Assembly (NCBI GenBank): GCA_001566295.1
Contig: KQ964251.1
Location: forward strand, 625,838-689,837
Direction: 5' to 3'
Length of the DNA stretch: 64,000 nucleotides
Origin: Microdochium bolleyi
Lineage: Eukaryota > Ascomycota > Sordariomycetes > Xylariales > Microdochiaceae
The number at the start of each line of letters is the position of its first letter. Position 1 is the first letter of the stretch. Below, in pieces: positions 54,174 to 64,000 of this stretch. Made by a program: the position numbers and the translations under genes. The notes below the pieces were generated by a model. That model was given only the letters and a program-made list of their open reading frames with translations. It was not told the DNA's origin and searched no databases.

Positions 54174-54619
54174 GCTTGGCGACCCGGGGACTGTGCTTCG
54201 ACAACGAGTACGGCGCAGAATACGTCGGCGGACGATGAAGCTATTCGTGGTGGGGCATGACCCGCGAACTATCGCTCTCTGTGGTGGTTTGTCGGTCTTG
54301 GGGAAAGCTCAGGGGAGCTTGCTCCAGTGTTCCAGTGCCTGGACTTGAGCTCCGCTACAGCGGCGGCGGAGTGGGGGAGCATCCGTGATTGGGCCCCTTG
54401 ATTCTGGGAGTGCCAGCTGGCAGTAGCGACCACAATCCCACCTGGTCCCTGGTTTGAGAGCTCGGCTTTGATATCGAAACGACAACTCTCCCCCGAAACT
54501 TCCCCAAGCCGGACCGATCGTGACGAACAACATACGAACGGCAGATGCTCCCTGCCAACACCTGACCCGACGACACACGGATCAAAGAGTCCAGACGACA
54601 TCAATCCCCACCGCCCACC
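54174..54619. promoter_or_regulatory. Bidirectional promoter of TRAPPC2L and coatomer epsilon
   Basis: Only 446 bp separate two divergent start codons. The segment contains GGGCCCAATCACGG on the minus strand (about 54388-54401), which includes a CCAAT box roughly 220 bp from each ATG. No other elements were recognised. Coregulation of the two trafficking genes is inference from this layout. Confidence 0.5.
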
Positions 54620-55826
54620 ATGGATCCCTTTTCCGCCGAGGGCGAGCTGATCAACATGCACAATGCCTTCCACCAAGGCCAATACCAGGCGGTGATCGAT
54701 TTCGACACGTCGTCCTTCTCGGCCGAGAATGCGCTGCCCGCGCGGGTGCTCGCCCACCGCGCGCGTATCGCGCTGGGGCAGTCCGAGGACGTGCTCGCCG
54801 ATGTCGAGGGCGAGGACGATGAGCCCGAGCTCAAGGCCGTCGCCGTCCTCGCGCAGTACGCCTCGGGAAGCAAGAAGGATGCGGCGGTCAAGGCTGCCGA
54901 GGACCTGGCCTCCGCGGCGGGCGACAACGCCACGGCCCAGATCCTCGCGGGCACGGTGCTCCAGGCCGCGGGCAAGTCTGAGGAGGCGCTGGCCCTGCTC
55001 TCGCAACATTCCGGCAGTTGTGCGTACATAATGCCACCAACCCTCATAACGGCATTCCCCCGGGAATCGTAACTCTGCTACAGACTCGGAGCCATTGTTT
55101 GTAGGACGTTGGATTGCTGACTAGCATATGTGATGACTCTTTTAGTGGACGCTGTCGCCCTCATCACACAAATCCACCTCGAGCAGAACCGGACAGACCT
55201 CGCCGTGAAAGAGGTCACCGCGGCGCGGCGGTGGGCACAGGACAGCCTACTCGTCAACCTAGCAGAGTCATGGGTCGGACTGCGTGTGGTACGTATCTCC
55301 TACACCCGAAGAGAAAAGGGAGCAACAGGCGGGCTGCATATCTGCACAATTTACAAATGAAGGCCCGTGTTCACTAACCACATACTACGACCACAGGGAG
55401 GAGATAAATACCAGCAGGCGTTCTACGTCTTCGAGGAGCTCGCACAGGCGCCGGCCACCTCATCGATCGTCTCACTCGTATCACAGGCCGTTAGCGAGTT
55501 ACACCTTGGCCGTGTAGAGGAGGCCCAGGCGGCCCTCGAATCTGCGGTTGAGAAGGAGCCCAAGTTCGCTGAGGCAATTGCGAACCTGCTGGTCTTGACA
55601 GTCGTGACTGGCAAGGAGCCGACAGAACTGACAGCGTACGTCGATTTGATTCTCCTACGGCTACAACATCTGTGCCTTGGGGATGGAGGAATTGTGCTAA
55701 TCTTGTGTCACTTGCAGATCTCTGAAGGCCGTGGCGCCACAACATCCTCTCCTCGTAGATCTCGAGGAGAAGGGCAGTGCTTTCGACAAGGCTGCTGCCA
55801 AGTACAGCGCGAAGGTTGCGGCTTAG
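54620..55826 (+). CDS. SEC28: Coatomer epsilon subunit (epsilon-COP, Sec28)
   Basis: Four exons: 54620-55019, 55146-55288, 55397-55635 and 55718-55826. Introns are 126, 108 and 82 nt with donors GTGCGT, GTACGT and GTACGT and branch points CTGAC, CTAAC and CTAAT. The product is 296 aa, the normal epsilon-COP length. The start MDPFSAEGELINMHNAFHQG is characteristic, followed by TPR-like helical pairs (for example YASGSKKDAAVKAAEDLAS, DAVALITQIHLEQNRTDLA and KYQQAFYVFEELAQ) and the end AKYSAKVAA. Epsilon-COP is the TPR subunit that binds the tail of alpha-COP in the COPI coat, which returns Golgi vesicles to the ER. The introns make each exon unreadable as one open frame, so the gene is easily missed. 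Confidence 0.93.
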
Positions 55827-58762
55827 ACGCGACGGATGAATTAATGAACAGTCAAGCTTATGATAGACACTCAGAAAAATGGAAATGAGCGTGTCTCGTT
55901 GTTTTCCCATGTCGAATATCTGTGTCAATGCCCTATCCACTCTTGTCGTGCTCAAGTGCTCGGCATGGCGATACCAATAAGTCATTTCGTGTGGCCAGAC
56001 GTGCGGGCATGGGTTGAACAAGCTTACACGCCTCAAGGCCTGTCGTCGTGTCATTGAACGCGGTTAAGCATCATGATCATGCTGCGGCCATGGCGAATGC
56101 CAGGCAAGGTGACATCATGTCAGCAGTACGGCAAGGTGTGGTATGCCGTCTGTATGGAGCTGATTAGTGCGTGCTCGCGCTCGCCATGCAAGATAAGACT
56201 AGATGATGATATGTTTCAGTCCATGCATGAAGGGTTGTACAGAAAGGTCCTGGTCAAATAGGCACCATCATCCTGCGTCGGACCATCACGCAGTAGTCTA
56301 TGTGCGATGACGACGGTTGTGCAGCCTCAAGGCGACGTCCAAGACAAGGAGTCGGGTGCGGGATGTCGTCGGCTATTTGATCCCGATATGCAGAGCTTGC
56401 AAGGCCCCTTGATTGCGCATCAGGAACCATTATGCTCCAAGAAGTCCTTGGTGCGGGCAGTCTGGAGGTGAGGACGAAGCACATGTCAGGTTCTGGACGA
56501 CCCTTGGCAGACTGGTGTCTTGCACCAGGGTCTTGGTTGGGTGAGGACTTGCATGTCCTCACGGTTGCAGGCGAACCGGTTGTAATCCAAGGTGGGTGCG
56601 CCAATCAAGAGTGCGAACCCAATGTCGTCCAGGTGTGCAGGCGGGCTACACCGCTTCTTGTGGCTTCAGAAGAACATACAGCTGCGGCGAGCTTCTTCAA
56701 ATCTCCGATCGCAATGACGCAGGCAGTCCACGAAGAGGCGGCAAGCGGGAAAGGGTCAGCGAGCGGAAGAAATTCAACTGCATTGACAAGCACAAGAACA
56801 CACAACTTGGTTCCTGGAGCCGAGCTTTCAGGCCTCCGCGGCCTAGTCTGAATCTGGGAAGGGAATATGAGGAAACGCCGCCCAGGGGTGGTTTGTTGTC
56901 GAACAATCAGGAAGATTAAGTTGCCGATGGTCTGGCGTGGATTGCCAGGGGCGCCTTGAATGGCGTGCCATCGAGAACACAAAATGTCGAGGGACTTGTC
57001 CAGTTGGCCATCTCTGGGGCCCAAGGTGCCCCTGAAGCCCGTCTTCTTCTCCTGCCGTCATATGTCATAGCTGCAACATCGTCGGCATTGGGCTATCAGA
57101 GCGAAGGTCAAGAGAAACTGCGGCGGGGTCCTCGCTCGGGAGTGAGGGGCGAGGCGGGCTGTGGTGAAGTGGGCAGTGAAGTGGATGCAAGTGGCTGCAA
57201 AAAGTGGATGCGGTGCGGCTCCTCTGCCTGTGGAAGGTGCAAATGCGGTGCACGGCAATGACATCATCTGGCGCACTTAAGGCTGGCACCCCGGAAGCAG
57301 TGCCCCGCTGCGTGGGAATGCTGTGGGCAAACATCGACGATGCAACAAGCGCGACTGCTCGTAGCCTACCGCCGCCGCACATGTTCCAAACTCTGCATCG
57401 CGCCAGGGACGAGTCAAGATGGCAGCTGTCCGGAGGGGTCGGCAGGGGGGGCCATTGGCCCTTCGGAAGTAAGAGCGGCCATTGGTGCCGACGACGACAC
57501 CACCTTTGCGCATCAGCCTCGACCCGATCGGCTCAGCTCAGCACTTGTCCGAACAAGCGCCAGGGGGTGGCCAAGCCCGCCTCGCCCGCAACGCCGCAAG
57601 CCGCCGGATGGGCAGGCACTGGCGCGGGCGATTAGCAGCGCCCTGTCCGGGTGCGTGAAGATCTTGCGCCGGCGCCGGCCTCCTCTCCGCACCACAGCAT
57701 GGGCTTTTGCAGCTTCTGGGCTCGCTCTGGACTCCCCCTCGTGGTCGAGACCTGGCGGGATCAGCATCGCGCAGCTCGCCGCCCTCGTAAGGTGCTGGGC
57801 TTGTCCGCTCCCAACAATTGCCGACCCATAATATGAGGCGAAGGGCAGAGAGGTTTGCTGACAGGTGATTATGGACAAGCAGTGGACCGCTGAGGTTGAT
57901 CGAGATGTTTGGCTCCCTCGGCTCCCACGATGGCTCGTCGATTCCCGATCCAAGCCAGAGCCGTCAATCTTGTCCGTCGCCCCGCTGAAAAATAACCCAT
58001 GCCTCGTCGATTGTCGGTTTAGAGTTGAGACAGCCAGTCAGCATTCGCCAGAGACATCCATGGGCGGCGACAACAGGAGCCCTGTCGAGGGCCTCGCATG
58101 CCGTCCGGGTGGGTCGTCACCATCCGGCAGGTCGACAATCCCCGTCTCTCTCCTCTCTGCTGGTTCACGCAGTACAACGGCGTGCGTGCAAAGGCGTCCG
58201 GGCGGTGGTACAGACTGCACTCTCACCTCACCGTGCGCCGGTCATGTCTGCATGCGGCCGGCATGGGCAACATGCATGCAGGACAGACCACGGTCGTCTC
58301 CCACCTACGCCACGGCAGATATGCCACCGACTCCTGAGGTGCGCCCGGCCATCTTAGTCCAAGCCCACTTGACGGCGGCGGCGTTGCACTAGCGGCCAGG
58401 GCCCCGTCCTGCCTTCCCGGCTCCTGGCGATGTGCTCCGGAGACGATGGAGGACGAGGACCCAGCGACTTTGGTGGGAGGATGACGCCGTCACCCATGTC
58501 GGGAGCCGACACGGGATTTTCACGACGCCCGTCTTTTTTAGTTTCCTTCGGGGTCCAGCCCTGCTCTGGATCGTATAAGACACCCTCTGCCCCTGAGAAG
58601 CTAATGATTTTCTCGCACTTCTTCTGATCATCGACCGTCAACTACACACGACATTATCACTGAGTACTGGACCGCTTCCACAGGCCGTACTCTTCTACAA
58701 TATAGTTCTTCGGAGACAAACACCGAGCCAACACCCGAGTCACTTACACAACCGCATACAAG
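55827..58762. other. 2.9-kb intergenic region upstream of the HAD phosphatase
   Basis: I see no convincing gene. Frames up to 175 codons (57865-58392, plus) are Pro/Ser/Arg-rich and look like chance. A TATAAGA at 58574-58580 lies about 185 bp upstream of the phosphatase ATG and is a plausible TATA box. The last 120 bp are CA-rich leader-like sequence. Confidence 0.5.
58574..58580 (+). promoter_or_regulatory. TATA box candidate of the HAD phosphatase gene
   Basis: TATAAGA about 185 bp upstream of the ATG at 58763, followed by a C/A-rich leader. Position and composition fit a fungal core promoter. Confidence 0.35.
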
Positions 58763-59925
58763 ATGCCTGCCGCCATCACCCCTCCCGCCGTGCCTGAGGT
58801 CAAGGTTATTGACAGCAATGCCGCCCTCAAGAAGAGAAAGATCATCTGCTTCTCAGGTATGACAACCCCACCACTAGTCGGGAGATCGACACCTCGCCTG
58901 CCCACCACCAGCATACAACTGCCGGGCAGGCTAAGAGGCCCAAGGGCTACCTCTCTCGAACCACGATCAGTGTTGCTGACATCTCATCTTCCCATACAGA
59001 CTTCGATGGCACAATCTTCATGCAGGATACCGGCCACGTGCTGTTTGACAACTTTGGCTGCGGCGAGAAGCAGCGCGAGATCCTCGACGAGCAGATCAAG
59101 ACGGGCGAGCGGTCCTTCCGCGAGGTGTCCGAGGACATGTGGGGTTCCCTGAACGTCTCGTTCGATGACGGCTTCAGCATCATGCGCAGCAAGCTCGACA
59201 TCGACGTCGACTTCCAGAAGTTCCACAAGTACTGCATCGAGAACGACATCCCCTTCAACGTCATCTCGGCGGGCCTCAAGCCCGTGCTCCGCCGCGTGCT
59301 CGACACCTTCCTCGGCGAGGAGGCGTCGTCGCACATCGCGATCGTTGCCAACGACGCCGAAATCGCGGCCGACGGCTCCGCCTGGAAGCCCATCTGGAGG
59401 CACGACAACGAGCTCGGCCACGACAAGGCCATCTCGATGACTGAGGCACGCCAGCAGGCGACCATGGAGTGCGAGGACGGCACGATCCCGCTCATCGTCT
59501 TCATCGGCGACGGCGTCTCCGACCTCCCCGCCGCCCGCGAGGCTGACGTCCTCTTTGCCCGCCGCGGCCTGCGCCTCGAGGAGTACTGCGTCGAGAACAG
59601 CATCTCCTACATCCCCTACGACACCTTCGCCGACATCCAGCGCGAGATTCAGAAGCTCAAGGAGGAGGACGAGAAGGCCACTGGAGGCAAGGGCATGCCC
59701 GTCCGCTTCAACCCGCGCGCCAACATGTGGCGCCGCGTCTCCAGCAAGACCGCTGTCCCGCGTCTCGTCCTCATGTCACCCGCCCGCGAGGCCGGCGAGT
59801 TCGTCTGGCCGGAGAGCGCCGGCGGTCTCCCGCTCAAGACCCCGACCATGGAGAAGGTCGTCGAGCTCAACGCCCTCGACGAGGCCGCCGCCGAGGCCGC
59901 CCCCGTCGCCCCCGTTGCTGCTTAG
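58763..59925 (+). CDS. HAD-superfamily phosphatase (yeast YNL010W-like)
   Basis: Two exons: 58763-58856 and 59000-59925. The 143-nt intron has donor GTATGA, branch GCTGACA and acceptor ATACAG and splits the first Asp codon of the catalytic motif. The product is 339 aa. HAD motif I is DFDGT (32-36), in which Asp32 is the nucleophile and Asp34 the acid/base. Motif II is the Ser of NVISAGLKP, and motif IV is FIGDGVSDLPAA. The cap is helical and the arrangement is that of phosphoserine-phosphatase-like HAD enzymes. The closest named relative I can suggest is yeast YNL010W (polyol phosphatase Pyp1); substrates of the filamentous-fungal members are not known to me. Codon bias is strong (C/G third positions almost throughout), which suggests high expression. 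The C-terminus ends in an Ala/Pro/Val-rich tail. Confidence 0.9.
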
Positions 59926-60481
59926 GCGTTGGTCACTTGACAACACGTTTATAACCCCTTCCCCAGAACTTTCTTCTTTTCTTTTCTTGAGTTTGCAACA
60001 ACCATTTTCCTTGTCATAAGCGTGGCATAGCTCCATGTAGACTCTTTCTCATTCCATAGGGGGCGTAACGGTGTGTTCGGCGTTTCTGGGATTGCGGTTC
60101 CTCAAGAAGCTACAGGGAGATCAAAGACAGGAGACCTTTAAATTGCTTTTTTTTTCTTCTCCTTTTATGCTCTCCATATACACATACACTACTTGATACC
60201 AATCGAAATATTTCAGTTTCTTTCCTCGCGAGCCACTGCCGGTTTTATATGAGATGCCTCCTGTTACGTGGAAATGCAACCCGAAATCGCTGGCCCCTCC
60301 CAAGGTCATAGATCTGAAGCAGATGCCAGCAGAACCTCCCTTGAGCTAGTTCCAGCGATTCGCCACGCGATCGTGCATTACTAGACCTATGCCTGAAGAG
60401 AATGCAACATATCCACACCGAACAGAGTGAGTAGAAATTGATCTTTCTGCAGAGAAGGTCATCGATCCAAGATAAAAATAT

Positions 60482-60510
60482 GAAAAAAGAAAAAAAAAAG
60501 AAAAAAAAGA
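60482..60510 (+). repeat. A-rich low-complexity tract
   Basis: Three A-runs interrupted by single G residues in the 3' flank of the HAD phosphatase. Confidence 0.8.
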
Positions 60511-60661
60511 TGGCAGCGGCAGCAACGAAGCTACGGCTACAAGAAACAGGAAAGAGCCGGGGCACGTCCCGCTGCTGAACCCCAATTCGGTAGGGTTTTT
60601 ATTTATTTATTTCTCTGAATGGATGAAATACACAGATGCGTGGTATAAATTGAGTGCTGGG

Positions 60662-60707
60662 CTGTGTGTATGCGTGTGTGTGGTTGTGTGTGTGTGTATA
60701 TATATAA
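60662..60707 (+). repeat. GT/TA compound microsatellite
   Basis: An alternating GT-rich tract passes into TATATATA and ends at AAGTC. Alternating purine-pyrimidine DNA like this can adopt Z-form; no function is assigned. Confidence 0.8.
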
Positions 60708-63413
60708 GTCACCGCTCTCTCGCCGATGTGTAGACTTCCATGTTCCAAACTCGGCCACTCACCATAACTTCTGCCATGTCGTGATACCCCAGAGAATGGG
60801 GTGATGAGTCAAGGGCGGTAATATTCGTGAGACTTCACAACGCTAGACATTTCTCATCTCTGCCGCTTCGTGGGTGCGAACAGCGTTTTCTCCGTCGGCT
60901 ACCTCTCGCGGGCTTTTCTCCCTTTAGCCGCGGGGGGAGAAGCGATATCCCCTCTGCCCTACCCGGCTCCGTTCCGGCGTGCGTCAACAAGGATCCGTGC
61001 CGATCAGCAAAAAGCTTGGCGGTGTGATGATCAAACCGTGGACGAGGGAGGACCGCGACATTCCCATCTCACATGTCGGCTGGCTAGGCAATTCTATGCA
61101 GATCTTTGAACATGGGTGGGCTTGTTCCGAGTGGGACTTTGACATCTATCTCCATGAGACACGCAGCCGTGGTGGTCACCGAGAGAGTTCCTTAATCAGA
61201 GAAGAGGAGATGACTGACCCCAATACTCTGAGACTGGAGCAGGGACTTCGGCTTCCCTCTCACAATACTCGCGCAGCAGAGAATCTGACAAGAGGGCTCT
61301 GGGCTAAGATCTTCAATCCAGAAAGGGATAACTGCTACTCTAGCTTGCGAGCCACAAGCTTCGGCTCGATTGAGCCGTGCTGCGAGCTTAGCCCGACCAG
61401 CGAATGGGATGCCTCGGAAACCAAAGTCGACCAAAGAGTCCCCCGCAGCAACATTTGGGTCTGGACCCCGGATAGTGCGCAGATCGCTTAATACTGGAGT
61501 CGGGGTAGATCTCGCTTGTGATACCAACGTCCAGGTTCGTGGTTGGGGGCAGGGAATCTACAATTGGCAGGTGCTGTGGTAGCATTGGGGAAGCCATCAT
61601 AATTACACAAACGAGGAGGTGGCCAGATGACGGAGTTGACTGTGTTATTTCACGAGCACCCGGGCCGCTAATCAGCATGTCGGCTCGAGTCACTGCGCTC
61701 TGACAGAATCACAGCTCTGACACGGAGTGGGGGCTGATGGATTGAAGGAATTGTGCAGGAAACTGCCTCATCTGCAGGAGGCTGATGCGCGACGAGTTCC
61801 CCACGCCCAGCGGTGAGAATGAGACAAGCTCCTTAGCGCGCTGCGGGCTGAGAAAAGGAGGCGTCGTCGTCAGCGAATTACACCCTGGTGCCCTGGCGTA
61901 GAAGCTGGAGCATCGTACCACTGCATCCTCCCCTACCACCCCAGCTGGTCGCGTGCCTGGCTCGATGCAACGCAGGCGACGAATGGCTGGCAGCTGGGGT
62001 CAAGCTTCTGCAAGAGGAAGCTCTTTAGGGAGATGCCACACGCGATAGGCGGGAAAACCCGTCCTTCTGGTGGCTGGCAACCGGCTGGGAGGAGAATTGC
62101 TCGGTGCAGGTAATTTGTCGTTGGGCAAAAGGATGAAAGGGGCGTCCTCGATGTCAGGGCCCTCGATACTGTTGTCATTGTGCAGCTAGGATAAAAGGCC
62201 CGGCTGATCGGGTCCAATGCGACCCCACGGAAATCTTCTTGTCGACTCCATGAGCACATCGTCCTGGAGCGGCGCAAGGATGTCGAGGCTGCAGACGGCC
62301 CTGCTGCAGTGGTGCTGCGCCAGTGACGCGGGGCATTCTGGGCATACGGCAGCCGGCTGCCCGATCGTGCTTGGCTGGGTCTTGTTGGTGTTTCGCCGAC
62401 GGGACGGTGCCCCAGCTGTTGAGTTTCGAGTTGTTGTCTGGACTCTGATCGACAGTGTCTGACGCGACACATACCAAGACCCAGCCAGGCGTGAATCGTG
62501 CTGGCATGGGCGTGACTTACGACCTTGTTGTTGTTCGCAGCAACTACTTGAGGTAGACACTGCGTAATCCTGCACGAGGTAACCGCGACCTTCAATTGGG
62601 CACCGCGCGTGAGGCCAGAGGGCAGTAGATAGCTGGGAGAGTGGTCCCGACCCGGACGGAGCAACCGGTGGGAGCGCACCGTATGAAGGAAGGCTGCGCC
62701 AGCTCAGGCACGCCCTCGCCTCGCCCGCCCTCCAGAAACGAAGCCGCGTATCCGCTCTCGTTCGTCATCAGTGAGGGGAATGGTCCACACCTGGGATGGA
62801 TGCGTCGGGACAGATACGCAGTTGCCAATGAGTGGACTGCCCGGGGCGGACGAGCGCTGCGTGCCGCCTTTGTTCCAGATCCCAGCCTCGGAGGCCACGC
62901 AACTCTGTCTGCGTGGGCGGCTGCTTAAGGCCCGTTGGATCCGCCAGCCGCACGAAGCCATCGTGTCTTGCTTGTCCTTGTTGAGCCTTTGCTCGTAGCT
63001 CAAACATTCACCACTACATGTCATCCTGGCACCCAATTGCCCTCATCCTGGCTGTCACACGGGAGCTTCAGCTTGAGTGAGAGCACTGCACTGGCCCGGA
63101 GATACCCAGCTGGTGTAACCCAGCCCTGCCGTCGAGAGGCATCAGCCGCGAACGGCACACTAAGTACCTTAAGGCACAGTAGGTAGGACTTGGCCGAATC
63201 TGACGCTCGGGTCCCCGCCAATTCGAGACTTGGCATCTTTCCCGCTGCAGCAGCCAGCCTGAGCTCTGAGCTCTTGGTGCTGCACACTGCAGGCTGGCCT
63301 GTCGTTGCCAGGGTCAGACCACCAATCCACCCTCACATGCCACCGCTGTTGTAGCTGTTTTATACCTGGCTCCCATCCCCTATCTTTCCAAGGCTTCAAC
63401 AATTCCAGCCTGG

Positions 63414-63441
63414 CCTTTTCCTGTCCTTTTCCTGTCCTTTT
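63414..63441 (+). repeat. 11-bp pyrimidine tandem repeat
   Basis: Two full copies of CCTTTTCCTGT and a partial third, directly followed by a pyrimidine stretch ending CCTCAG. It lies about 500 bp upstream of the putative gene start at 63924. Confidence 0.75.
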
Positions 63442-63923
63442 CGTCCTTCCTCAGCTACGACGGGCACTGACCGTTGCAGCAGAGTCTGTTGTACAGAAAT
63501 CCCGCACACGCACGCCCAGCAACACCAAAGGCAATCGCAACTGGCAGAGTTGCGGACACTCTAGCCGCGTCCAAAACAGAAGGTCGCCGTCCAACCTGCA
63601 GTGTGCCCGCTGTTGGCCTCCAATCAAGCACCCGACCTGGAGGCCATCGTCACCTTCACGCCCAGCAGCCAAGCCGGCACCCATCTTTGACATCATCCAC
63701 TGCCGCAGAGTGCCCGGCCTGCCAGCCCACCCCACTGCACGCCCTGTCGGCGCCGTCACGCACCCAAGTCGATCCCTGGGCATAGCCTCCATCACGTCCA
63801 ATAGCGGCCACCCGCACGTCACCTTTCTGCGCCTCGAGCCCGTCATTCTGCACGCTACCTCGCCGGGGCCACGAAGATAAAGCACCCCAGACCCAGCAGC
63901 CAACCCCGCGCCAACTTCCCAAC

Positions 63924-64000
63924 ATGGTCCGCATCATACCCTCGAGGCTCAAGGCCCGAGGCTCAAGCAACAACATCAACGCAGACAGCGCCGCCAACAG
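63924..64000 (+). CDS. 5' end of a gene leaving the right edge (partial)
   Basis: The ATG at 63924, in the context CCCAACATGG, opens a frame that stays open to the window end (25 complete codons). It encodes a basic start MVRIIPSRLKARG followed by a Ser/Asn/Ala-rich stretch. Upstream sequence is CA-rich, as in fungal leaders. The visible part shows no domain, so the product is not named. Confidence 0.5.
   Translation, partial: MVRIIPSRLKARGSSNNINADSAAN

Larger units (their letters stand above)
59926..63923. other. 4-kb intergenic region
   Basis: The first 800 bp are AT-rich 3' flank of the phosphatase, with A-rich (60482-60510), TTTA and GT/TA repeats. An unassigned open frame at 61027-61491 (plus, 154 codons) has protein-like composition and is discussed as a finding. 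The rest shows overlapping frames on both strands and no domain. The segment 63414-63441 carries a CCTTTTCCTGT tandem and a polypyrimidine run ending CCTCAG, which may be promoter or leader intron of the gene starting at 63924. Confidence 0.5.

Noticed and set aside
61933..62679. 248-codon minus-strand frame
   Set aside because: Translation is low-information (Ser, Arg, Pro, Gln) with no domain, and overlapping frames are open on both strands.
1..64000. CRISPR arrays, 5S rRNA and intact transposons
   Set aside because: No regularly spaced repeats, 5S-type box sequences, reverse transcriptase, integrase or transposase motifs were seen on reading the window.

Overview
The window is nuclear DNA of a filamentous ascomycete (Pezizomycotina, most like a Sordariomycete). 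The evidence is short introns of 56-167 nt with GTRNGT donors, CTRAY branch points and YAG acceptors, C/G-rich third codon positions in the real genes, and recognisable fungal proteins (FLC/TRP-like channel, MARVEL protein, fungal PNGase A, FAM210-type mitochondrial protein, Nup133, AFG1, TRAPPC2L, coatomer epsilon). No rRNA, tRNA, CRISPR array or intact transposon was found. The species cannot be named from sequence alone.

Layout. A probable gene start leaves through the left edge (1-57, minus). An FLC/TRP-like channel gene (3598-5694, plus) converges on a lineage-type membrane glycoprotein gene (6285-8396, minus). A two-exon small secreted protein gene (9525-9805, minus) sits beside a structured, TATA-bearing region (about 9990-10370). 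From 14.1 to 21 kb, all on the plus strand, lie a low-complexity hypothetical gene whose coding signal runs on past two in-frame TAG codons, a four-helix MARVEL protein, and a 796-residue atypical Arf-like GTPase with a triplicated C-terminal module. After a 5.6-kb gap come PNGase A (26703-29189, minus, with a 60-nt in-frame intron) and a small conserved-looking gene (29733-30134, minus). An 8.5-kb stretch without a convincing gene leads to the three-exon FAM210/DUF1279 gene (38640-39772, minus), and another 5.4 kb of sparse DNA follows. The densest part is a housekeeping block: NUP133 (45137-49404, minus), AFG1-like ATPase (50921-53080, plus), TRAPPC2L (53417-54173, minus) and coatomer epsilon (54620-55826, plus). 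A HAD-family phosphatase lies at 58763-59925 (plus), and a gene start runs off the right edge (63924-64000, plus).

Functional links. Two membrane-traffic genes, TRAPPC2L and the COPI epsilon subunit, are divergent across only 446 bp and could share a promoter. The rest do not form an obvious pathway. The unusual items are the Arf-like GTPase (Cys at the catalytic Gln position, Ser in the NKxD motif, no Gly2, three copies of a C-terminal motif pair), the small secreted protein gene hidden by its intron, the 14.1-15.8 kb gene interrupted by two TAG codons, and a 10-bp motif (TACGGAGTAC) over-represented in the gene-poor DNA. Exon structures were derived by hand from splice signals and frame continuity. 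Functions are family assignments from remembered motifs and were not checked by a database search.
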